A stretch of 64,000 nucleotides of DNA from Microvirga terricola (GCF_011777495.1 NZ_JAATJS010000003.1:186001-250000), one strand, 5' to 3'; numbered from the stretch's first letter, positions 17,148 through 26,323 are shown. Made by a program: numbers and translations. Notes: a model not told the origin generated them from the sequence alone.

Positions 17148-18854
17148 ATGACGCGTGCTTCAATTGAAACATCATATGGCGCGAGGAATGCCGCCAACGA
17201 TGCCGTAGAGCGGCATCGTTCGGCATACGAGGCCCTCCTTGAACCGCTCGCCGATGTCGCCACTCGTTTGAGCTTGGCGGAAACTCGCCTTGATCGCGTG
17301 CCGGGCGAGCTAGCGGCCTTGCGGGCCGAGCACGCAGCCGAGATGGACCGACTTTGTACGGCGCATGCGTCGGAAGTTGCGCAGCTGAGGGGAGAACTCG
17401 ACACCGTCTACCAGTCAACATCGTGGCGGATTACGAAGCCGCTTCGATCTGCTGGATGGCGGTTTCGGGGCCTCAAAGGATTCGTGAACCGGCATACTGC
17501 CGGGATGTTGCGCTTGGTGAAGAGCATCGTGCCATGGGGGCTGGGACTGGCGGTCCGCAGTGCCAATCTCGGCTTGAATGCTCTGACGGCCGGTGCTGCC
17601 GGGTGGCGACGCCGGTTCGGCACACCTCGCACGATGTGGGGAGTAACGCCGATCCTCACGCTGCCGCTGCTTGCTCGATGCGATCGCCTCCTTGGATTGC
17701 GATCCGACAGTCTCGTATTCACGACATACTACACGACCAGTTCGTTCGACGTTAATCTGAAAAGACTCTGCGAGTACATCTACACGAAGCATCCAAGCTG
17801 GACCATTAGACTGCACAAGATCATCTTGCGCATCGCCCTTATGCGCTACGATGTGTTTCATTTGTTCTGCGATCGGAGTGTCTTGCTCCCGACGCGGCGG
17901 ATGGAAGTCAACGAAGATGAGATGAGGGCGATCACGGTGTTCGATAAATCCCTCTATACGTATACTTACGGTGCGGACGTGCGCACGCGGCAGGTGACCC
18001 TGTCGTTGGGGCGCTACAATCTCTGTGCCGAGTGTCCGGAGCCCGGTCGTTTCTGCATGTGCGATGATGCGGAAGGACGCGGTAATATTGAGCGCATTAG
18101 CAAGTATGCCACGGAAATGCTCGCGATGGGCGACATGCTGGCCTACGTGCCTAGCGCGACTAATCTGCACTTCTGGCCTCTCGATATAACGAAGTTTCGC
18201 TACACCGAGCCGACGTGGACAAATGACCGCCCGTTGCGTGTCGCGCATGCGCCCAACCATCCTCACTTCAAGGGAACTCAATTTCTGCTCGATGCGATCG
18301 AGCGACTTCAGTCGGAAGGGTACGCGATCGAACTCGTCCGGGTGCAAGGGGTCCCCAATACTGAAGTGATCCGCCTGTTTGAAACCTCCGATCTCGTCGC
18401 CGATCAGTTCATCGCGGGCTTCCACGGATACACCGCGCTTGAGGCAATGGCCCTGGGCAAGCCCGTTCTCTGCTATCTTCGCAGCCCGGACATGGCGCTT
18501 GATCCGGTTAATTGCCCCATCATCAATGTTTGGCCGGACACGATCTATTCGACATTGAAGCGTTGCCTGGAAGGGGAGGTTGACCTTAAGGAATTGGGCC
18601 GCAGGAGCCGCTCCTATATCGAGCACTACTATTCGCTTGATGCCGTTGCGGGTCGTCTTGGAACAATGTATCTCAGGTCGGCGCGGTTCCCTGAGCGGAT
18701 CAACCGGCGGATCGAACGGCGGCTGTCCGAGATTCAAAGCCGTCTGCCCGATTTGCTCCGCGGAGCGCCTCCTGTTCCTTGGCATCTTGTTGAGCAAGCT
18801 AGCCCCGAAATGGGCCTCGGAGTGGATCCAACGTTAAAAAAGGTGCCCGATTGA
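17148..18854 (+). CDS. GT-B glycosyltransferase with coiled-coil N-terminus and Cys cluster
   Basis: A 568-aa protein. Residues about 20-90 form a coiled coil ending in S-T-S-W-R-I-T-K-P-L-R, an element seen at the edge of many polysaccharide-locus enzymes. The GT-B donor half (about 360-500) has R-V-A-H-A-P-N, K-G-T, D-Q-F-I-A-G-F-H-G and E-A-M-A-L-G-K-P-V. Just before it lies a compact Cys cluster (L-C-A-E-C, then F-C-M-C, residues about 285-302) that could bind a metal. The gene at 20578 is paralogous over the donor half. The ATG was chosen; the stop overlaps the next gene's TTG by 4 bp. Donor and acceptor unknown. Confidence 0.8.
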   Translation: MTRASIETSYGARNAANDAVERHRSAYEALLEPLADVATRLSLAETRLDRVPGELAALRAEHAAEMDRLCTAHASEVAQLRGELDTVYQSTSWRITKPLRSAGWRFRGLKGFVNRHTAGMLRLVKSIVPWGLGLAVRSANLGLNALTAGAAGWRRRFGTPRTMWGVTPILTLPLLARCDRLLGLRSDSLVFTTYYTTSSFDVNLKRLCEYIYTKHPSWTIRLHKIILRIALMRYDVFHLFCDRSVLLPTRRMEVNEDEMRAITVFDKSLYTYTYGADVRTRQVTLSLGRYNLCAECPEPGRFCMCDDAEGRGNIERISKYATEMLAMGDMLAYVPSATNLHFWPLDITKFRYTEPTWTNDRPLRVAHAPNHPHFKGTQFLLDAIERLQSEGYAIELVRVQGVPNTEVIRLFETSDLVADQFIAGFHGYTALEAMALGKPVLCYLRSPDMALDPVNCPIINVWPDTIYSTLKRCLEGEVDLKELGRRSRSYIEHYYSLDAVAGRLGTMYLRSARFPERINRRIERRLSEIQSRLPDLLRGAPPVPWHLVEQASPEMGLGVDPTLKKVPD

Positions 18855-20578
18855 ACGCAGATCGCCGCCAGGCACAAATCGAGCAGCTGAATGATACCGA
18901 CCCGGCACCACAGTCCGGAGTGTTAGGGCTGTCGGATAGTGACACAAGCTCGACGATCGCTTCCGCGCACGGTGTTCGTGGCGCAGCAGATTCCGCGCTT
19001 CAGGAGCGCGAGCAGTTGATGCGGCGTCTGGAGATCGCAGAGGCGGAGCGTGACGATCTCGCCCGGCAGCTTGATGCGATCATGACAAGCCGCTCCTGGC
19101 AGCTGACCTCTTCGCTTCGCGCCGGGCTTGCCTCGTACGCGACATCTCGGGCGAGGTTGAAGATCGCTTTGCAAAGGGCATGGACGTCCGTTCGGAATCC
19201 TTCGCTTCCGAAGTTTCGTGATATTTTCATTGAACGATACCAGTCGACTGCGCTCGCCTCCAATCTCAAGCGGCTGAGCAGAACCGCCGACACGATCAAG
19301 GAATTTGTGGTCCCTGCGTTGCGGGCACCTCGTAGCGTGGCGCCCGCTGATGATGCGGCGCCGCTCATACTGATGATCGTGTTCTCCGACTTGCGCGTCG
19401 ATCCACGCGTCATGCGCGAGGCGCGGGTGCTCGCCAATGCGGGTTTCCGGGTCAAGATCGTTTATCCTGACGCAATGAGTACGCCCGAGGCTCCTGTCGT
19501 TCTCGATTATGGGCCGGGTGTTGAATTCCGTCCGCTCCCGCCGAGCGCCATGAGCTATCTTGGCGTCCCCCCTTATCTGATGGGCCACGAGTTCCTTGAG
19601 GCTATTTGTGAGGAGCGTCCCTTCGCGATTCACAGCCATGACCTTTCGACGGCGCTGATCGGCCTCGCCGCCGCAGGCCGGCTACAGGTTCCTTGCGTTT
19701 GTGACTTCCACGAATGGTACTCGGAAAACGTGTCGTGGGATCATGAAAAGGCAGCTTACGTCCAGCATCCCCGTCCTATCAAGATCGCCTATCGTCGGGT
19801 CGAGAGGCTCGCGATGGCCCGCGCTGCTGCCGTCGTTACGGTGTGCGAGTCCATTGCGAGCGAACTGGAGAGCAATTTCTCGTTCGGGCGCAAGAAAGTT
19901 CATGTGATCCGAAACATTCCGTCCTCCGGTCAGGCACCAAGCCGGGAGTACGCTTCGCTTCGCGAAGAGCTCAACCTCCCTGCCGACAAGATGCTGGTCC
20001 TATGGCAGGGCGGAACGGGTCCATCCCGACTCCTCGAGCCGGTCATCGAGTCATTGGGGCATTACGAGCATTTCGTCCTGGTGATCCGGGGGCCCAGCCT
20101 TGACATTTTCGGGGACGCGTATCGCGAAATTGCTGCTCGGGCCGGAGCGCCGGACCGGCTGATACTTCTGCCGCCAGTGCCGTCCCGAGACGTCGTTGCG
20201 GCGGCCAAGGGAGCTGATTGCGGAGTGTGGACACTGCCCAACCTCTGCAAGAACTTCTCCTACGCATTGCCTAACAAGGTTTTCGAATACCTGTATTCGG
20301 GGCTCCCGATCCTGGCAGCGGACTATCCTGAGGTTCGCCGGCTCGTCGATGGAAGCCAAGTCGGGCTTCTCTTCGATCCCTATGACCCGCAATCGATCGC
20401 GCAGGCGGTCAAGCGCCTTCATGAGGAGAAGGGGCTGGCCGAATCCATGCGAGCAAGAATGCCGGAGTTGATCGCTGAGCTGGATGCCGATCGTGAATGG
20501 CAGAAGCTTGTGACCCTTTATCAGACCCTTGCGAAGCAAGGTTCAACCAAGTCGCTTCGCGCGATGGGGCGTGTCTGA
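18851..20578 (+). CDS. Family 4-like glycosyltransferase with N-terminal coiled coil
   Basis: This 575-aa protein starts at a TTG overlapping the previous stop (TTGA). Residues about 45-80 are a coiled coil leading to S-R-S-W-Q-L-T-S-S-L-R, the same boundary element as in the upstream enzyme. The catalytic part begins near residue 170 (L-I-L-M-I-V-F-S-D-L-R-V-D-P-R-V) and contains D-F-H-E-W, V-C-E-S-I-A, N-I-P-S, W-Q-G-G-T-G and L-P-N-K-V-F-E-Y. It is a paralogue of the enzyme at 4398. It should act on the cytoplasmic face of the inner membrane in repeat-unit assembly. The stop shares one base with the next ATG (TGATG). Confidence 0.85.
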   Translation: MNADRRQAQIEQLNDTDPAPQSGVLGLSDSDTSSTIASAHGVRGAADSALQEREQLMRRLEIAEAERDDLARQLDAIMTSRSWQLTSSLRAGLASYATSRARLKIALQRAWTSVRNPSLPKFRDIFIERYQSTALASNLKRLSRTADTIKEFVVPALRAPRSVAPADDAAPLILMIVFSDLRVDPRVMREARVLANAGFRVKIVYPDAMSTPEAPVVLDYGPGVEFRPLPPSAMSYLGVPPYLMGHEFLEAICEERPFAIHSHDLSTALIGLAAAGRLQVPCVCDFHEWYSENVSWDHEKAAYVQHPRPIKIAYRRVERLAMARAAAVVTVCESIASELESNFSFGRKKVHVIRNIPSSGQAPSREYASLREELNLPADKMLVLWQGGTGPSRLLEPVIESLGHYEHFVLVIRGPSLDIFGDAYREIAARAGAPDRLILLPPVPSRDVVAAAKGADCGVWTLPNLCKNFSYALPNKVFEYLYSGLPILAADYPEVRRLVDGSQVGLLFDPYDPQSIAQAVKRLHEEKGLAESMRARMPELIAELDADREWQKLVTLYQTLAKQGSTKSLRAMGRV

Positions 20579-21675
20579 TGCGCGTACTTCATGGACCGGT
20601 CAATATCGGCAATCAGCCGTGGGTCCTCTCCAGACATGAGCGGCAACTTGGAATCGACAGCGAACTTGTCGTGAACTACACGCCGTCCCTTGGCTACAAA
20701 GCCGATCGCGTCGTCAGCCCGCTCGGCTGGGTATCCGAAGAGGAGATGCGGGCCAGGCTATTGAATGGCCTGCGAGCGCCGTTCGACTACGATGTTCTGC
20801 ACTATTATTTTGGCCGCTCTCTCATGTACTGGGATGATTACGGCTCAAGGAATTACCTTCCTTTTCTTGACGTTGAGGTGGCGCGGCGCCTAGGGCGTAG
20901 TATCATCTTCACGCTCCAGGGATGCGACGTTCGCATTGCCGGCGACTCGACCATCAGAAACCGGTTCACCCCATGTCGCGCAGGCCATTGCACGGTGTTC
21001 GATACCTGTCTTGCGACGTTGGATGACCAGCGGAGGCATTTCATCCGCGATATTCTTCCAAAGGCCGATCGTGTCTTCTTTCTCAATCCGGAGCTAGGTC
21101 ATTTCTTGGGCCGGGGAGAGTTTCTGCCTTATAGCAGTGTCGAGATCGACCGGTTCGAGGTCATTCCGCCGGTCACGGGCCGTCCGCCGAGGATCCTCCA
21201 CGCGCCGACTAATGGCGAAATCAAGGGAACGCCAGCCATCCTCGAGGCGATCGATCAATTGAGGCATCGCTACGAGTTCGAATTTGTCCTGGTCCGCAAC
21301 ATGACGCATGAAGAGGCGCTGAAAGCGTATCAGACGGCCGATCTGGTCATCGATCAGGTGCTCGCCGGCTGGTATGGCGGGTTTGCGGTCGAGGTCATGG
21401 CGATGGGCAAGCCGGTTCTGTGCTATTTGCGAGAGGAAGATTTCGAGTTCGTTCCGAAGGAAATGTTTGCAGATATCCCGATCATAAATATCCGCCCGGA
21501 TCGATTGGCTGCTGATATCGCGCAGGCTCTCGACCGACGAGCCGAGTGGGGGGAGTGGTCCGCCCGTTCAAGGCAATTCGTCGAGAAGTGGCATAACCCC
21601 GCCGGCATTGCTGCCGCCCTAGCTCGGGTGTACGAGGACCCTACGGCACCCCTGACACTGCAAAAACTCTCGTAA
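20578..21675 (+). CDS. GT-B glycosyltransferase, paralogue of the gene at 17148
   Basis: This 365-aa protein starts at the ATG that shares a base with the previous stop; an upstream extension overlaps the neighbouring gene. The donor half matches the gene at 17148 in order: I-L-H-A-P-T-N, K-G-T, D-L-V-I-D-Q-V-L-A-G-W-Y-G-G and M-A-M-G-K-P-V-L-C-Y-L-R. It lacks the coiled-coil N-terminus. The Cys-rich element before the donor half is present in changed form (P-C-R-A-G-H-C, then D-T-C). The F-T-L-Q-G-C-D-V-R motif in the acceptor half recalls T-Y-G-A-D-V-R in the paralogue. Specificity unknown. Confidence 0.82.
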   Translation: MRVLHGPVNIGNQPWVLSRHERQLGIDSELVVNYTPSLGYKADRVVSPLGWVSEEEMRARLLNGLRAPFDYDVLHYYFGRSLMYWDDYGSRNYLPFLDVEVARRLGRSIIFTLQGCDVRIAGDSTIRNRFTPCRAGHCTVFDTCLATLDDQRRHFIRDILPKADRVFFLNPELGHFLGRGEFLPYSSVEIDRFEVIPPVTGRPPRILHAPTNGEIKGTPAILEAIDQLRHRYEFEFVLVRNMTHEEALKAYQTADLVIDQVLAGWYGGFAVEVMAMGKPVLCYLREEDFEFVPKEMFADIPIINIRPDRLAADIAQALDRRAEWGEWSARSRQFVEKWHNPAGIAAALARVYEDPTAPLTLQKLS

Positions 21676-21755
21676 AAGGGCGGAAATCGGCCAAAGATGA
21701 TACGCTCTGCCTCGTCGACTAGCTTGGTTCGCCTGGAAATTGGAGGTTCCTTGGA

Positions 21756-23609
21756 ATGTGCGGAATAACAGGAATCCTCCACTTCGGTCGGGATTCTCAG
21801 GCGCCCGGTCGCGTGCGCCGGATGGCGGATTCCGTCGTTCACCGGGGCCCGGATAGCGACGGTTATTGGTCGGACGATGACGTCGCGCTCGGCTTCCGGC
21901 GTCTCGCCATCGTCGATATCGCCGACGGCGAACAGCCAATGGCGAACGAGGACAAGAGCGTCTGGATCGTCTTCAACGGGGAAATTTACAACCATCGCGA
22001 ACTGCGGCGCGAACTCGAACTGGCCGGGCACCAGTTCAAGTCCGACCATTCCGATACCGAGGTTTTGGTTCACGGATGGGAGGAGTGGGGCGAGCGTCTG
22101 CCGGAGCGGCTGAACGGCATGTTCGCGTTCGCGATCTGGGATTTGCGCGCGAAGAGTCTGTTCCTCGCCCGCGATCGGTACGGCATTAAGCCTCTCTATC
22201 TTGCGACGGCCCGGGATGGTTCGCTCGTTTTTGCATCCGAGGTGCGGGCATTGCATGCCAGCGGACTTGTTCCTGTCGAGGCGGATGCAGCAGGTGTCAT
22301 CGAATATTTCAGCCTGATGAATTTCTGGCATGGGCGAACCCCATTTCGTGGTGTCTCCATGCTGCAAGCGGGGCACTGCGAGTTGGTGACCTCGTCCGGT
22401 CGCCGGCAGCGCAAGTACTGGGATTTCACGTTCTCGCGGAATCGTGGATCGGAGATGGGGCGAGCGACGGACGAGTTCCGCGAGGTCTTGCATCAATCGG
22501 TCAATCGTCAGCTCGCGGCGGATGTCCCGGTCATGTCCTATCTGTCGGGAGGAATCGACAGCTCATCCATCACCGCCGTCGCCCATCAATTGCGGCCGGG
22601 TGTTCGGGCATATTCCTGCATCTTCAATCTCGACCAGGTCGGCGAAGATCGCTTCGTGGACGAGCGCGAATTCTCGCGTGCGGTTGCGCAGTCCTTGGGG
22701 ATCGACCGCGTAGAGCTCGAGATCCCGCAGGATGCACTGATCCAGAACCTTGATGCGACGATCGCTGCGTTGGAATATCCGCGCATGGGCATGGCGTATG
22801 TGAACTACCTCATCGCCAAGCGTGTCTCTGCGGACGCGAAGGTCGTCCTCTCCGGAATGGGGGGCGACGAAGTCACAGGAGGCTATGTCGGGCGCTACGC
22901 GATCATCCCGCGGATGCACGGCTCGGAAAGCGTGTCGCTGGCAGATGGGGCGAGTGCCGATGCAATCTTCCAGACATTCCGCGCAATGCTCAATGTGCCG
23001 ATCCGCGCCGAAGAGCTGACGGAAGCCTTCACGCCGGATTTTCTCCGGATGGCGGGAGGCTTTGATCCCGTCTACGAGATCCGCCGGGCCTTCCGGTCGG
23101 CGCCCTCGGACGACCCATGGGACGCGTTGATGTATGTCGACGCGAAAACCTATCTCCACGGGCTCTTGGTTCTCGAGGACAAGCTGTCGATGATCCATTC
23201 CCTGGAGACGCGTGTTCCGTTGCTTGACAATGAGGTCGTCGATTACGCGCTGGAGGTTCCGTGGCACCTTCTGTCGGACGGCCAGACTGGAAAGATTCTG
23301 TTTCGTGAGGCCGTCCGACCGTGGGTGCCGGACGCCATCTATACGAAACCCAAGATGGGCTTCGGCCCGCCTGACGCGTCGTGGTATCGCGGCCGTCTGA
23401 GACCCTGGGTCGAAGCCCAACTCTCCCGGCTCACATCACAGGGCGTGTTTCAACCCAGCTTCATCCGCCGAAAACTCGACGAGCATTTCAGCGGCGCGGC
23501 CAACCATGTCGCGTTGATCTGGTGTCTTTTGAGCTTCGAGAGCTGGTGTCGTCAAAGCGGAGTTCTGGGCGGTCTTTCGACTGACCAGAGACAGATCGCA
23601 TACAATTAA
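21756..23609 (+). CDS. asnB: Asparagine synthase-like glutamine amidotransferase, copy 3
   Basis: This 617-aa protein has Cys2 (MCGITG), V-H-R-G-P-D, F-N-G-E-I-Y-N, PP-loop SGGIDSS and S-G-M-G-G-D-E, all intact; E-D-K-L-S-M-I-H-S-L-E-T-R-V-P follows. The ATG has a GGAGG ribosome site (TGGAGGTTCC). It is closer to copy 2 than to copy 1 in the synthetase half by eye, but all three differ along their length, so they are not recent tandem duplicates. It sits between a glycosyltransferase and a methyltransferase. Probable role: glutamine-dependent amidation of a sugar acid in the glycan; plain asparagine synthesis remains possible. Confidence 0.87.
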   Translation: MCGITGILHFGRDSQAPGRVRRMADSVVHRGPDSDGYWSDDDVALGFRRLAIVDIADGEQPMANEDKSVWIVFNGEIYNHRELRRELELAGHQFKSDHSDTEVLVHGWEEWGERLPERLNGMFAFAIWDLRAKSLFLARDRYGIKPLYLATARDGSLVFASEVRALHASGLVPVEADAAGVIEYFSLMNFWHGRTPFRGVSMLQAGHCELVTSSGRRQRKYWDFTFSRNRGSEMGRATDEFREVLHQSVNRQLAADVPVMSYLSGGIDSSSITAVAHQLRPGVRAYSCIFNLDQVGEDRFVDEREFSRAVAQSLGIDRVELEIPQDALIQNLDATIAALEYPRMGMAYVNYLIAKRVSADAKVVLSGMGGDEVTGGYVGRYAIIPRMHGSESVSLADGASADAIFQTFRAMLNVPIRAEELTEAFTPDFLRMAGGFDPVYEIRRAFRSAPSDDPWDALMYVDAKTYLHGLLVLEDKLSMIHSLETRVPLLDNEVVDYALEVPWHLLSDGQTGKILFREAVRPWVPDAIYTKPKMGFGPPDASWYRGRLRPWVEAQLSRLTSQGVFQPSFIRRKLDEHFSGAANHVALIWCLLSFESWCRQSGVLGGLSTDQRQIAYN

Positions 23610-23621
23610 GAGGTTACTATC

Positions 23622-24755
23622 GTGCGTAAGGCAGATTCATCGCAGTTTCGACCGGCCGGTGTGGCCGATGGCAAGCTTGAATTGGTCTCATTCCGTGAGG
23701 ACGGAGAGCATGTCATCGAGGGAATTCTGAAGGTCGGCGGTACCGACAATTGGTTCCCGATTCTCCAAGGCGTCCCGTCTTTCCTCACCGGCCCGCTCCG
23801 GCCGGACCTCCAGGATTTTTGCGGCCGTCACGGTCTGGCGCTGCCCGCCGACGCGCCCGCTGCCAGCACGAAGCTGGAACAGGCGAAGACCAATGAAACC
23901 TTCTCCGACAAATGGAGACGGTTCAAAACCTATGGTCTCCAACCCGAGCACGAAGACTTTCTCTTTGGCTGGTACTGCAAGAAGTTTGCGCTGCCCGACA
24001 GAGAGGCATTGAAAGCGTTTTACCGTGATCGGGAACGGGTGCTCGAGGTGGGGCCTGGCTCGGGCTTCAACACGCGCTTCATCGCCCAGAACTGCAAGGG
24101 CCATGTTACGGCGCTCGACATTTCCGATGCTGCGTTCACGACCTTCGGCAATACATCCGCTCTGCTGAATTGCACGACGGTTCAAGCCGATTTGATGGAT
24201 GCGCCGTTTGCTGACGGAACCTTCGACTTCATCATTGCCGACGGAGTGCTGCACCACACGCCGGACACGAAAGCGGCCGTAAACGCCCTCTATCGCAAGC
24301 TGCGTCCTGGCGGACAGTTCTTCTTCTATGTTTACAGGAAGATGGGCGCCGCTCGTCAGTTCTGCGATGCCATGATCCGTGAGCATTTCACCAAGCTCAC
24401 GCCAGAAGAGTGCTATGCTGCTTGTGAGGGCCTGACGGTGCTCGGCCGGGAGCTGTCCAAGCTCAATGCGACGATCACGCTCGACACGCCGATCCCAGTG
24501 CTCGGGATTCCGGCCGGTACGCACGACGTTCAGCGGTTGATCTACTACAACTTCGTCAAGTGCTTCTGGAATGATAGCTTCGATTTCGAGACCAACAATA
24601 TGGTCAACTTCGACTGGTATCATCCTCATAACGCTTGGCAGCACACGCAAGAGGAAGTTGCCGGTTGGCTCGAGGAACTGGGCGTCACGACCTACCAGTT
24701 CAACGACTCCAATCCGAACGGAATCTCCGTGCTTCTCACCAAACCGAAGGTGTAA
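23622..24755 (+). CDS. SAM-dependent methyltransferase with degenerate Trm112-like N-terminus
   Basis: GTG start with AGAGG about 8 nt upstream. Residues about 15-55 resemble a Trm112/zinc-ribbon module (L-E-L-V-S-F, E-G-I-L, W-F-P-I-L-Q-G-V-P-S-F-L), but the usual metal-binding cysteines are gone. The class I methyltransferase fold follows: motif I V-L-E-V-G-P-G-S-G, acidic residue in A-L-D-I-S, P-F-A-D-G-T-F-D-F-I, D-G-V-L-H-H-T and L-R-P-G-G. The C-terminal part is rich in Trp/His/Asn. Probably decorates the glycan or its precursor; acceptor unknown. It is followed by an SDR gene after 6 bp. Confidence 0.83.
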   Translation: MRKADSSQFRPAGVADGKLELVSFREDGEHVIEGILKVGGTDNWFPILQGVPSFLTGPLRPDLQDFCGRHGLALPADAPAASTKLEQAKTNETFSDKWRRFKTYGLQPEHEDFLFGWYCKKFALPDREALKAFYRDRERVLEVGPGSGFNTRFIAQNCKGHVTALDISDAAFTTFGNTSALLNCTTVQADLMDAPFADGTFDFIIADGVLHHTPDTKAAVNALYRKLRPGGQFFFYVYRKMGAARQFCDAMIREHFTKLTPEECYAACEGLTVLGRELSKLNATITLDTPIPVLGIPAGTHDVQRLIYYNFVKCFWNDSFDFETNNMVNFDWYHPHNAWQHTQEEVAGWLEELGVTTYQFNDSNPNGISVLLTKPKV

Positions 24756-24761
24756 CTTCGA

Positions 24762-25622
24762 ATGCGTGTGATCGTCACTGGGGCGACGGGATTCATCGGC
24801 ACTCGGCTGATCCGCTCGCTGTCGGAGAGCGGGCATGAGATCATCGCGATTGTGCGTGAACCGGGAACGCGGCTTCAGTATGCCGAGACGGTGGTCTGGG
24901 ATCTGAGCCGTGACGAACGCCCGCCTGGACTTCCGACGAGCGCCGATGCGGTGATTCACGCCGCTCAGGCCCGGAATTATCGGAACTTCCCTGCGGATGT
25001 AGCAGACATGGTTCGGATCAACGTATCTGCGACCGCCGCATTGCTGAGCTATGCGGGCGATATCGGCGCGGAGCGGTTCTGCCTTTTGTCGAGCGGCACA
25101 GTCTATGAGCCCTACCATGCGGAGCTCCTGGAAAGTGCCGCGCTCGATCCGACGAGCTATCTCGGGATCACGAAGCTGGCCGGTGAGAAATTGGCGCGAC
25201 CCTTCGAGCGCCTCATGTCTTTGTCGATCCTCCGTCTGTTCTTTCCCTACGGTCCGGGCCAGGAAAACCGCCTGGTCCCCGACCTGATCCGCCGGGTCAA
25301 AGGACGAGTTCCTGTCCAACTGGCCGCAGACGGGCAGGGGATGCGTTTTGTTCCGACTTACGTTGATGACATCGCACGCGTTATCCAGCACTCGCTCGCG
25401 GAGAACTGGACCGGGGTTTTCAACGTTGCTTCCCCATATGAAGTGAGCATTCGCGAACTCGCGGCCTCGATTGGACAAGTCGTGGGAGAAGAGCCGATTT
25501 TTTCGGTTCAAGAAGGAGGCTCGCCCCGCATCGTCCCCAATCTCGATCGCTTGGGGGCTCACTTCGATCTAAACCAGTTCACCACGCTTACCGATGGACT
25601 GCGGCAGACCATTGGTAAGTAG
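24762..25622 (+). CDS. NAD-dependent epimerase/dehydratase-like SDR, catalytic Tyr out of register
   Basis: This 286-aa protein has a clean Rossmann start (V-T-G-A-T-G-F-I-G-T) and the extended-SDR ending with F-V-P-T-Y-V-D-D-I-A and F-N-V-A-S-P-Y-E-V. In the active site the lysine of I-T-K-L-A-G-E is present, but four residues before it stands Leu; the Tyr is five residues before (T-S-Y-L-G-I-T-K). The family needs Tyr-x3-Lys, so the enzyme may be altered or use a shifted Tyr. It lies 6 bp after the methyltransferase and belongs to the same operon. Substrate unknown. Confidence 0.8.
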   Translation: MRVIVTGATGFIGTRLIRSLSESGHEIIAIVREPGTRLQYAETVVWDLSRDERPPGLPTSADAVIHAAQARNYRNFPADVADMVRINVSATAALLSYAGDIGAERFCLLSSGTVYEPYHAELLESAALDPTSYLGITKLAGEKLARPFERLMSLSILRLFFPYGPGQENRLVPDLIRRVKGRVPVQLAADGQGMRFVPTYVDDIARVIQHSLAENWTGVFNVASPYEVSIRELAASIGQVVGEEPIFSVQEGGSPRIVPNLDRLGAHFDLNQFTTLTDGLRQTIGK

Positions 25623-25701
25623 ACTAGGCAGCGAAAGCGACCCCCTGGGGAGTTGCCGCCCAGTCAGTCGATGACTTGACTACCAATTATCGAGACGCGC
25701 T

Positions 25702-26133
25702 ATGTCATATGATGAAAACAACGTCTTCGCTCGCATCCTCCGAGGGGAGCTGCCGAGCTACAAGGTGTACGAGACAGAGCACGTCCTTGTTTTCATGGAC
25801 GTCATGCCCAGAAGTGCCGGGCACATGCTCGTGATCCCAAAGGCGAAGGCAAGAAATATCCTTGATATTGGCCAGGGCGAGCTTCAGCACGTCTTCAGCG
25901 CAGTCCAGCTGATGTCGCGCCTCGCAAAAGAGGCACTTGGCGCAGACGGCGTATCCATCATCCAGTCCAATGAGGGCGCCGGAGGACAGATCGTGTTTCA
26001 CATGCACGTTCACGTGATTCCTCGCTGGAATGGAATCGAGTTGAAGCCCCATAGTGGAGTGATGGAAGACGCCGAAGTTCTCGCCTCAACGGCGGAACGG
26101 TACAGAGAGGCTTTGAGCCGCCTAAAGGGATAG
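25702..26133 (+). CDS. HIT family (histidine triad) nucleotide hydrolase
   Basis: This 143-aa protein has the triad H-M-H-V-H-V-I-P (His100, 102, 104) and the family N-terminus N-V-F-A-R-I-L-R-G-E. HIT proteins cleave nucleotide phosphoramidates or related mixed anhydrides; this one is of the HINT/Hit type. The gene lies 79 bp after the SDR gene and is co-oriented with the polysaccharide genes, so it may be expressed with them or be an ordinary housekeeping gene at their edge. All catalytic residues are present. Confidence 0.9.
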   Translation: MSYDENNVFARILRGELPSYKVYETEHVLVFMDVMPRSAGHMLVIPKAKARNILDIGQGELQHVFSAVQLMSRLAKEALGADGVSIIQSNEGAGGQIVFHMHVHVIPRWNGIELKPHSGVMEDAEVLASTAERYREALSRLKG

Positions 26134-26323
26134 ACTGCGTCATTTCGACCATGGTGTAGCCGGGGCGACGAGCGGCCCTGCCATCCGCCTGTCCGTTAGG
26201 GCTTTATCAGAGCCGCAAAACAAGACGTCAGCCCGATTCTGGCCTTTCGGTGATGATATGGGCTGTAGCTTTTGGATTTAATTCTTAACAGATCTTTGGG
26301 AATCAATTCTGTAATACAATAAT

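Noticed and set aside
17415-18797. 460-codon open frame on the minus strand
   Set aside because: Antisense to the Cys-cluster glycosyltransferase; no motif, biased composition.
23688-25562. 624-codon open frame on the minus strand
   Set aside because: Antisense to the methyltransferase and SDR genes, crosses their boundary, and has no family motif; a shadow frame.
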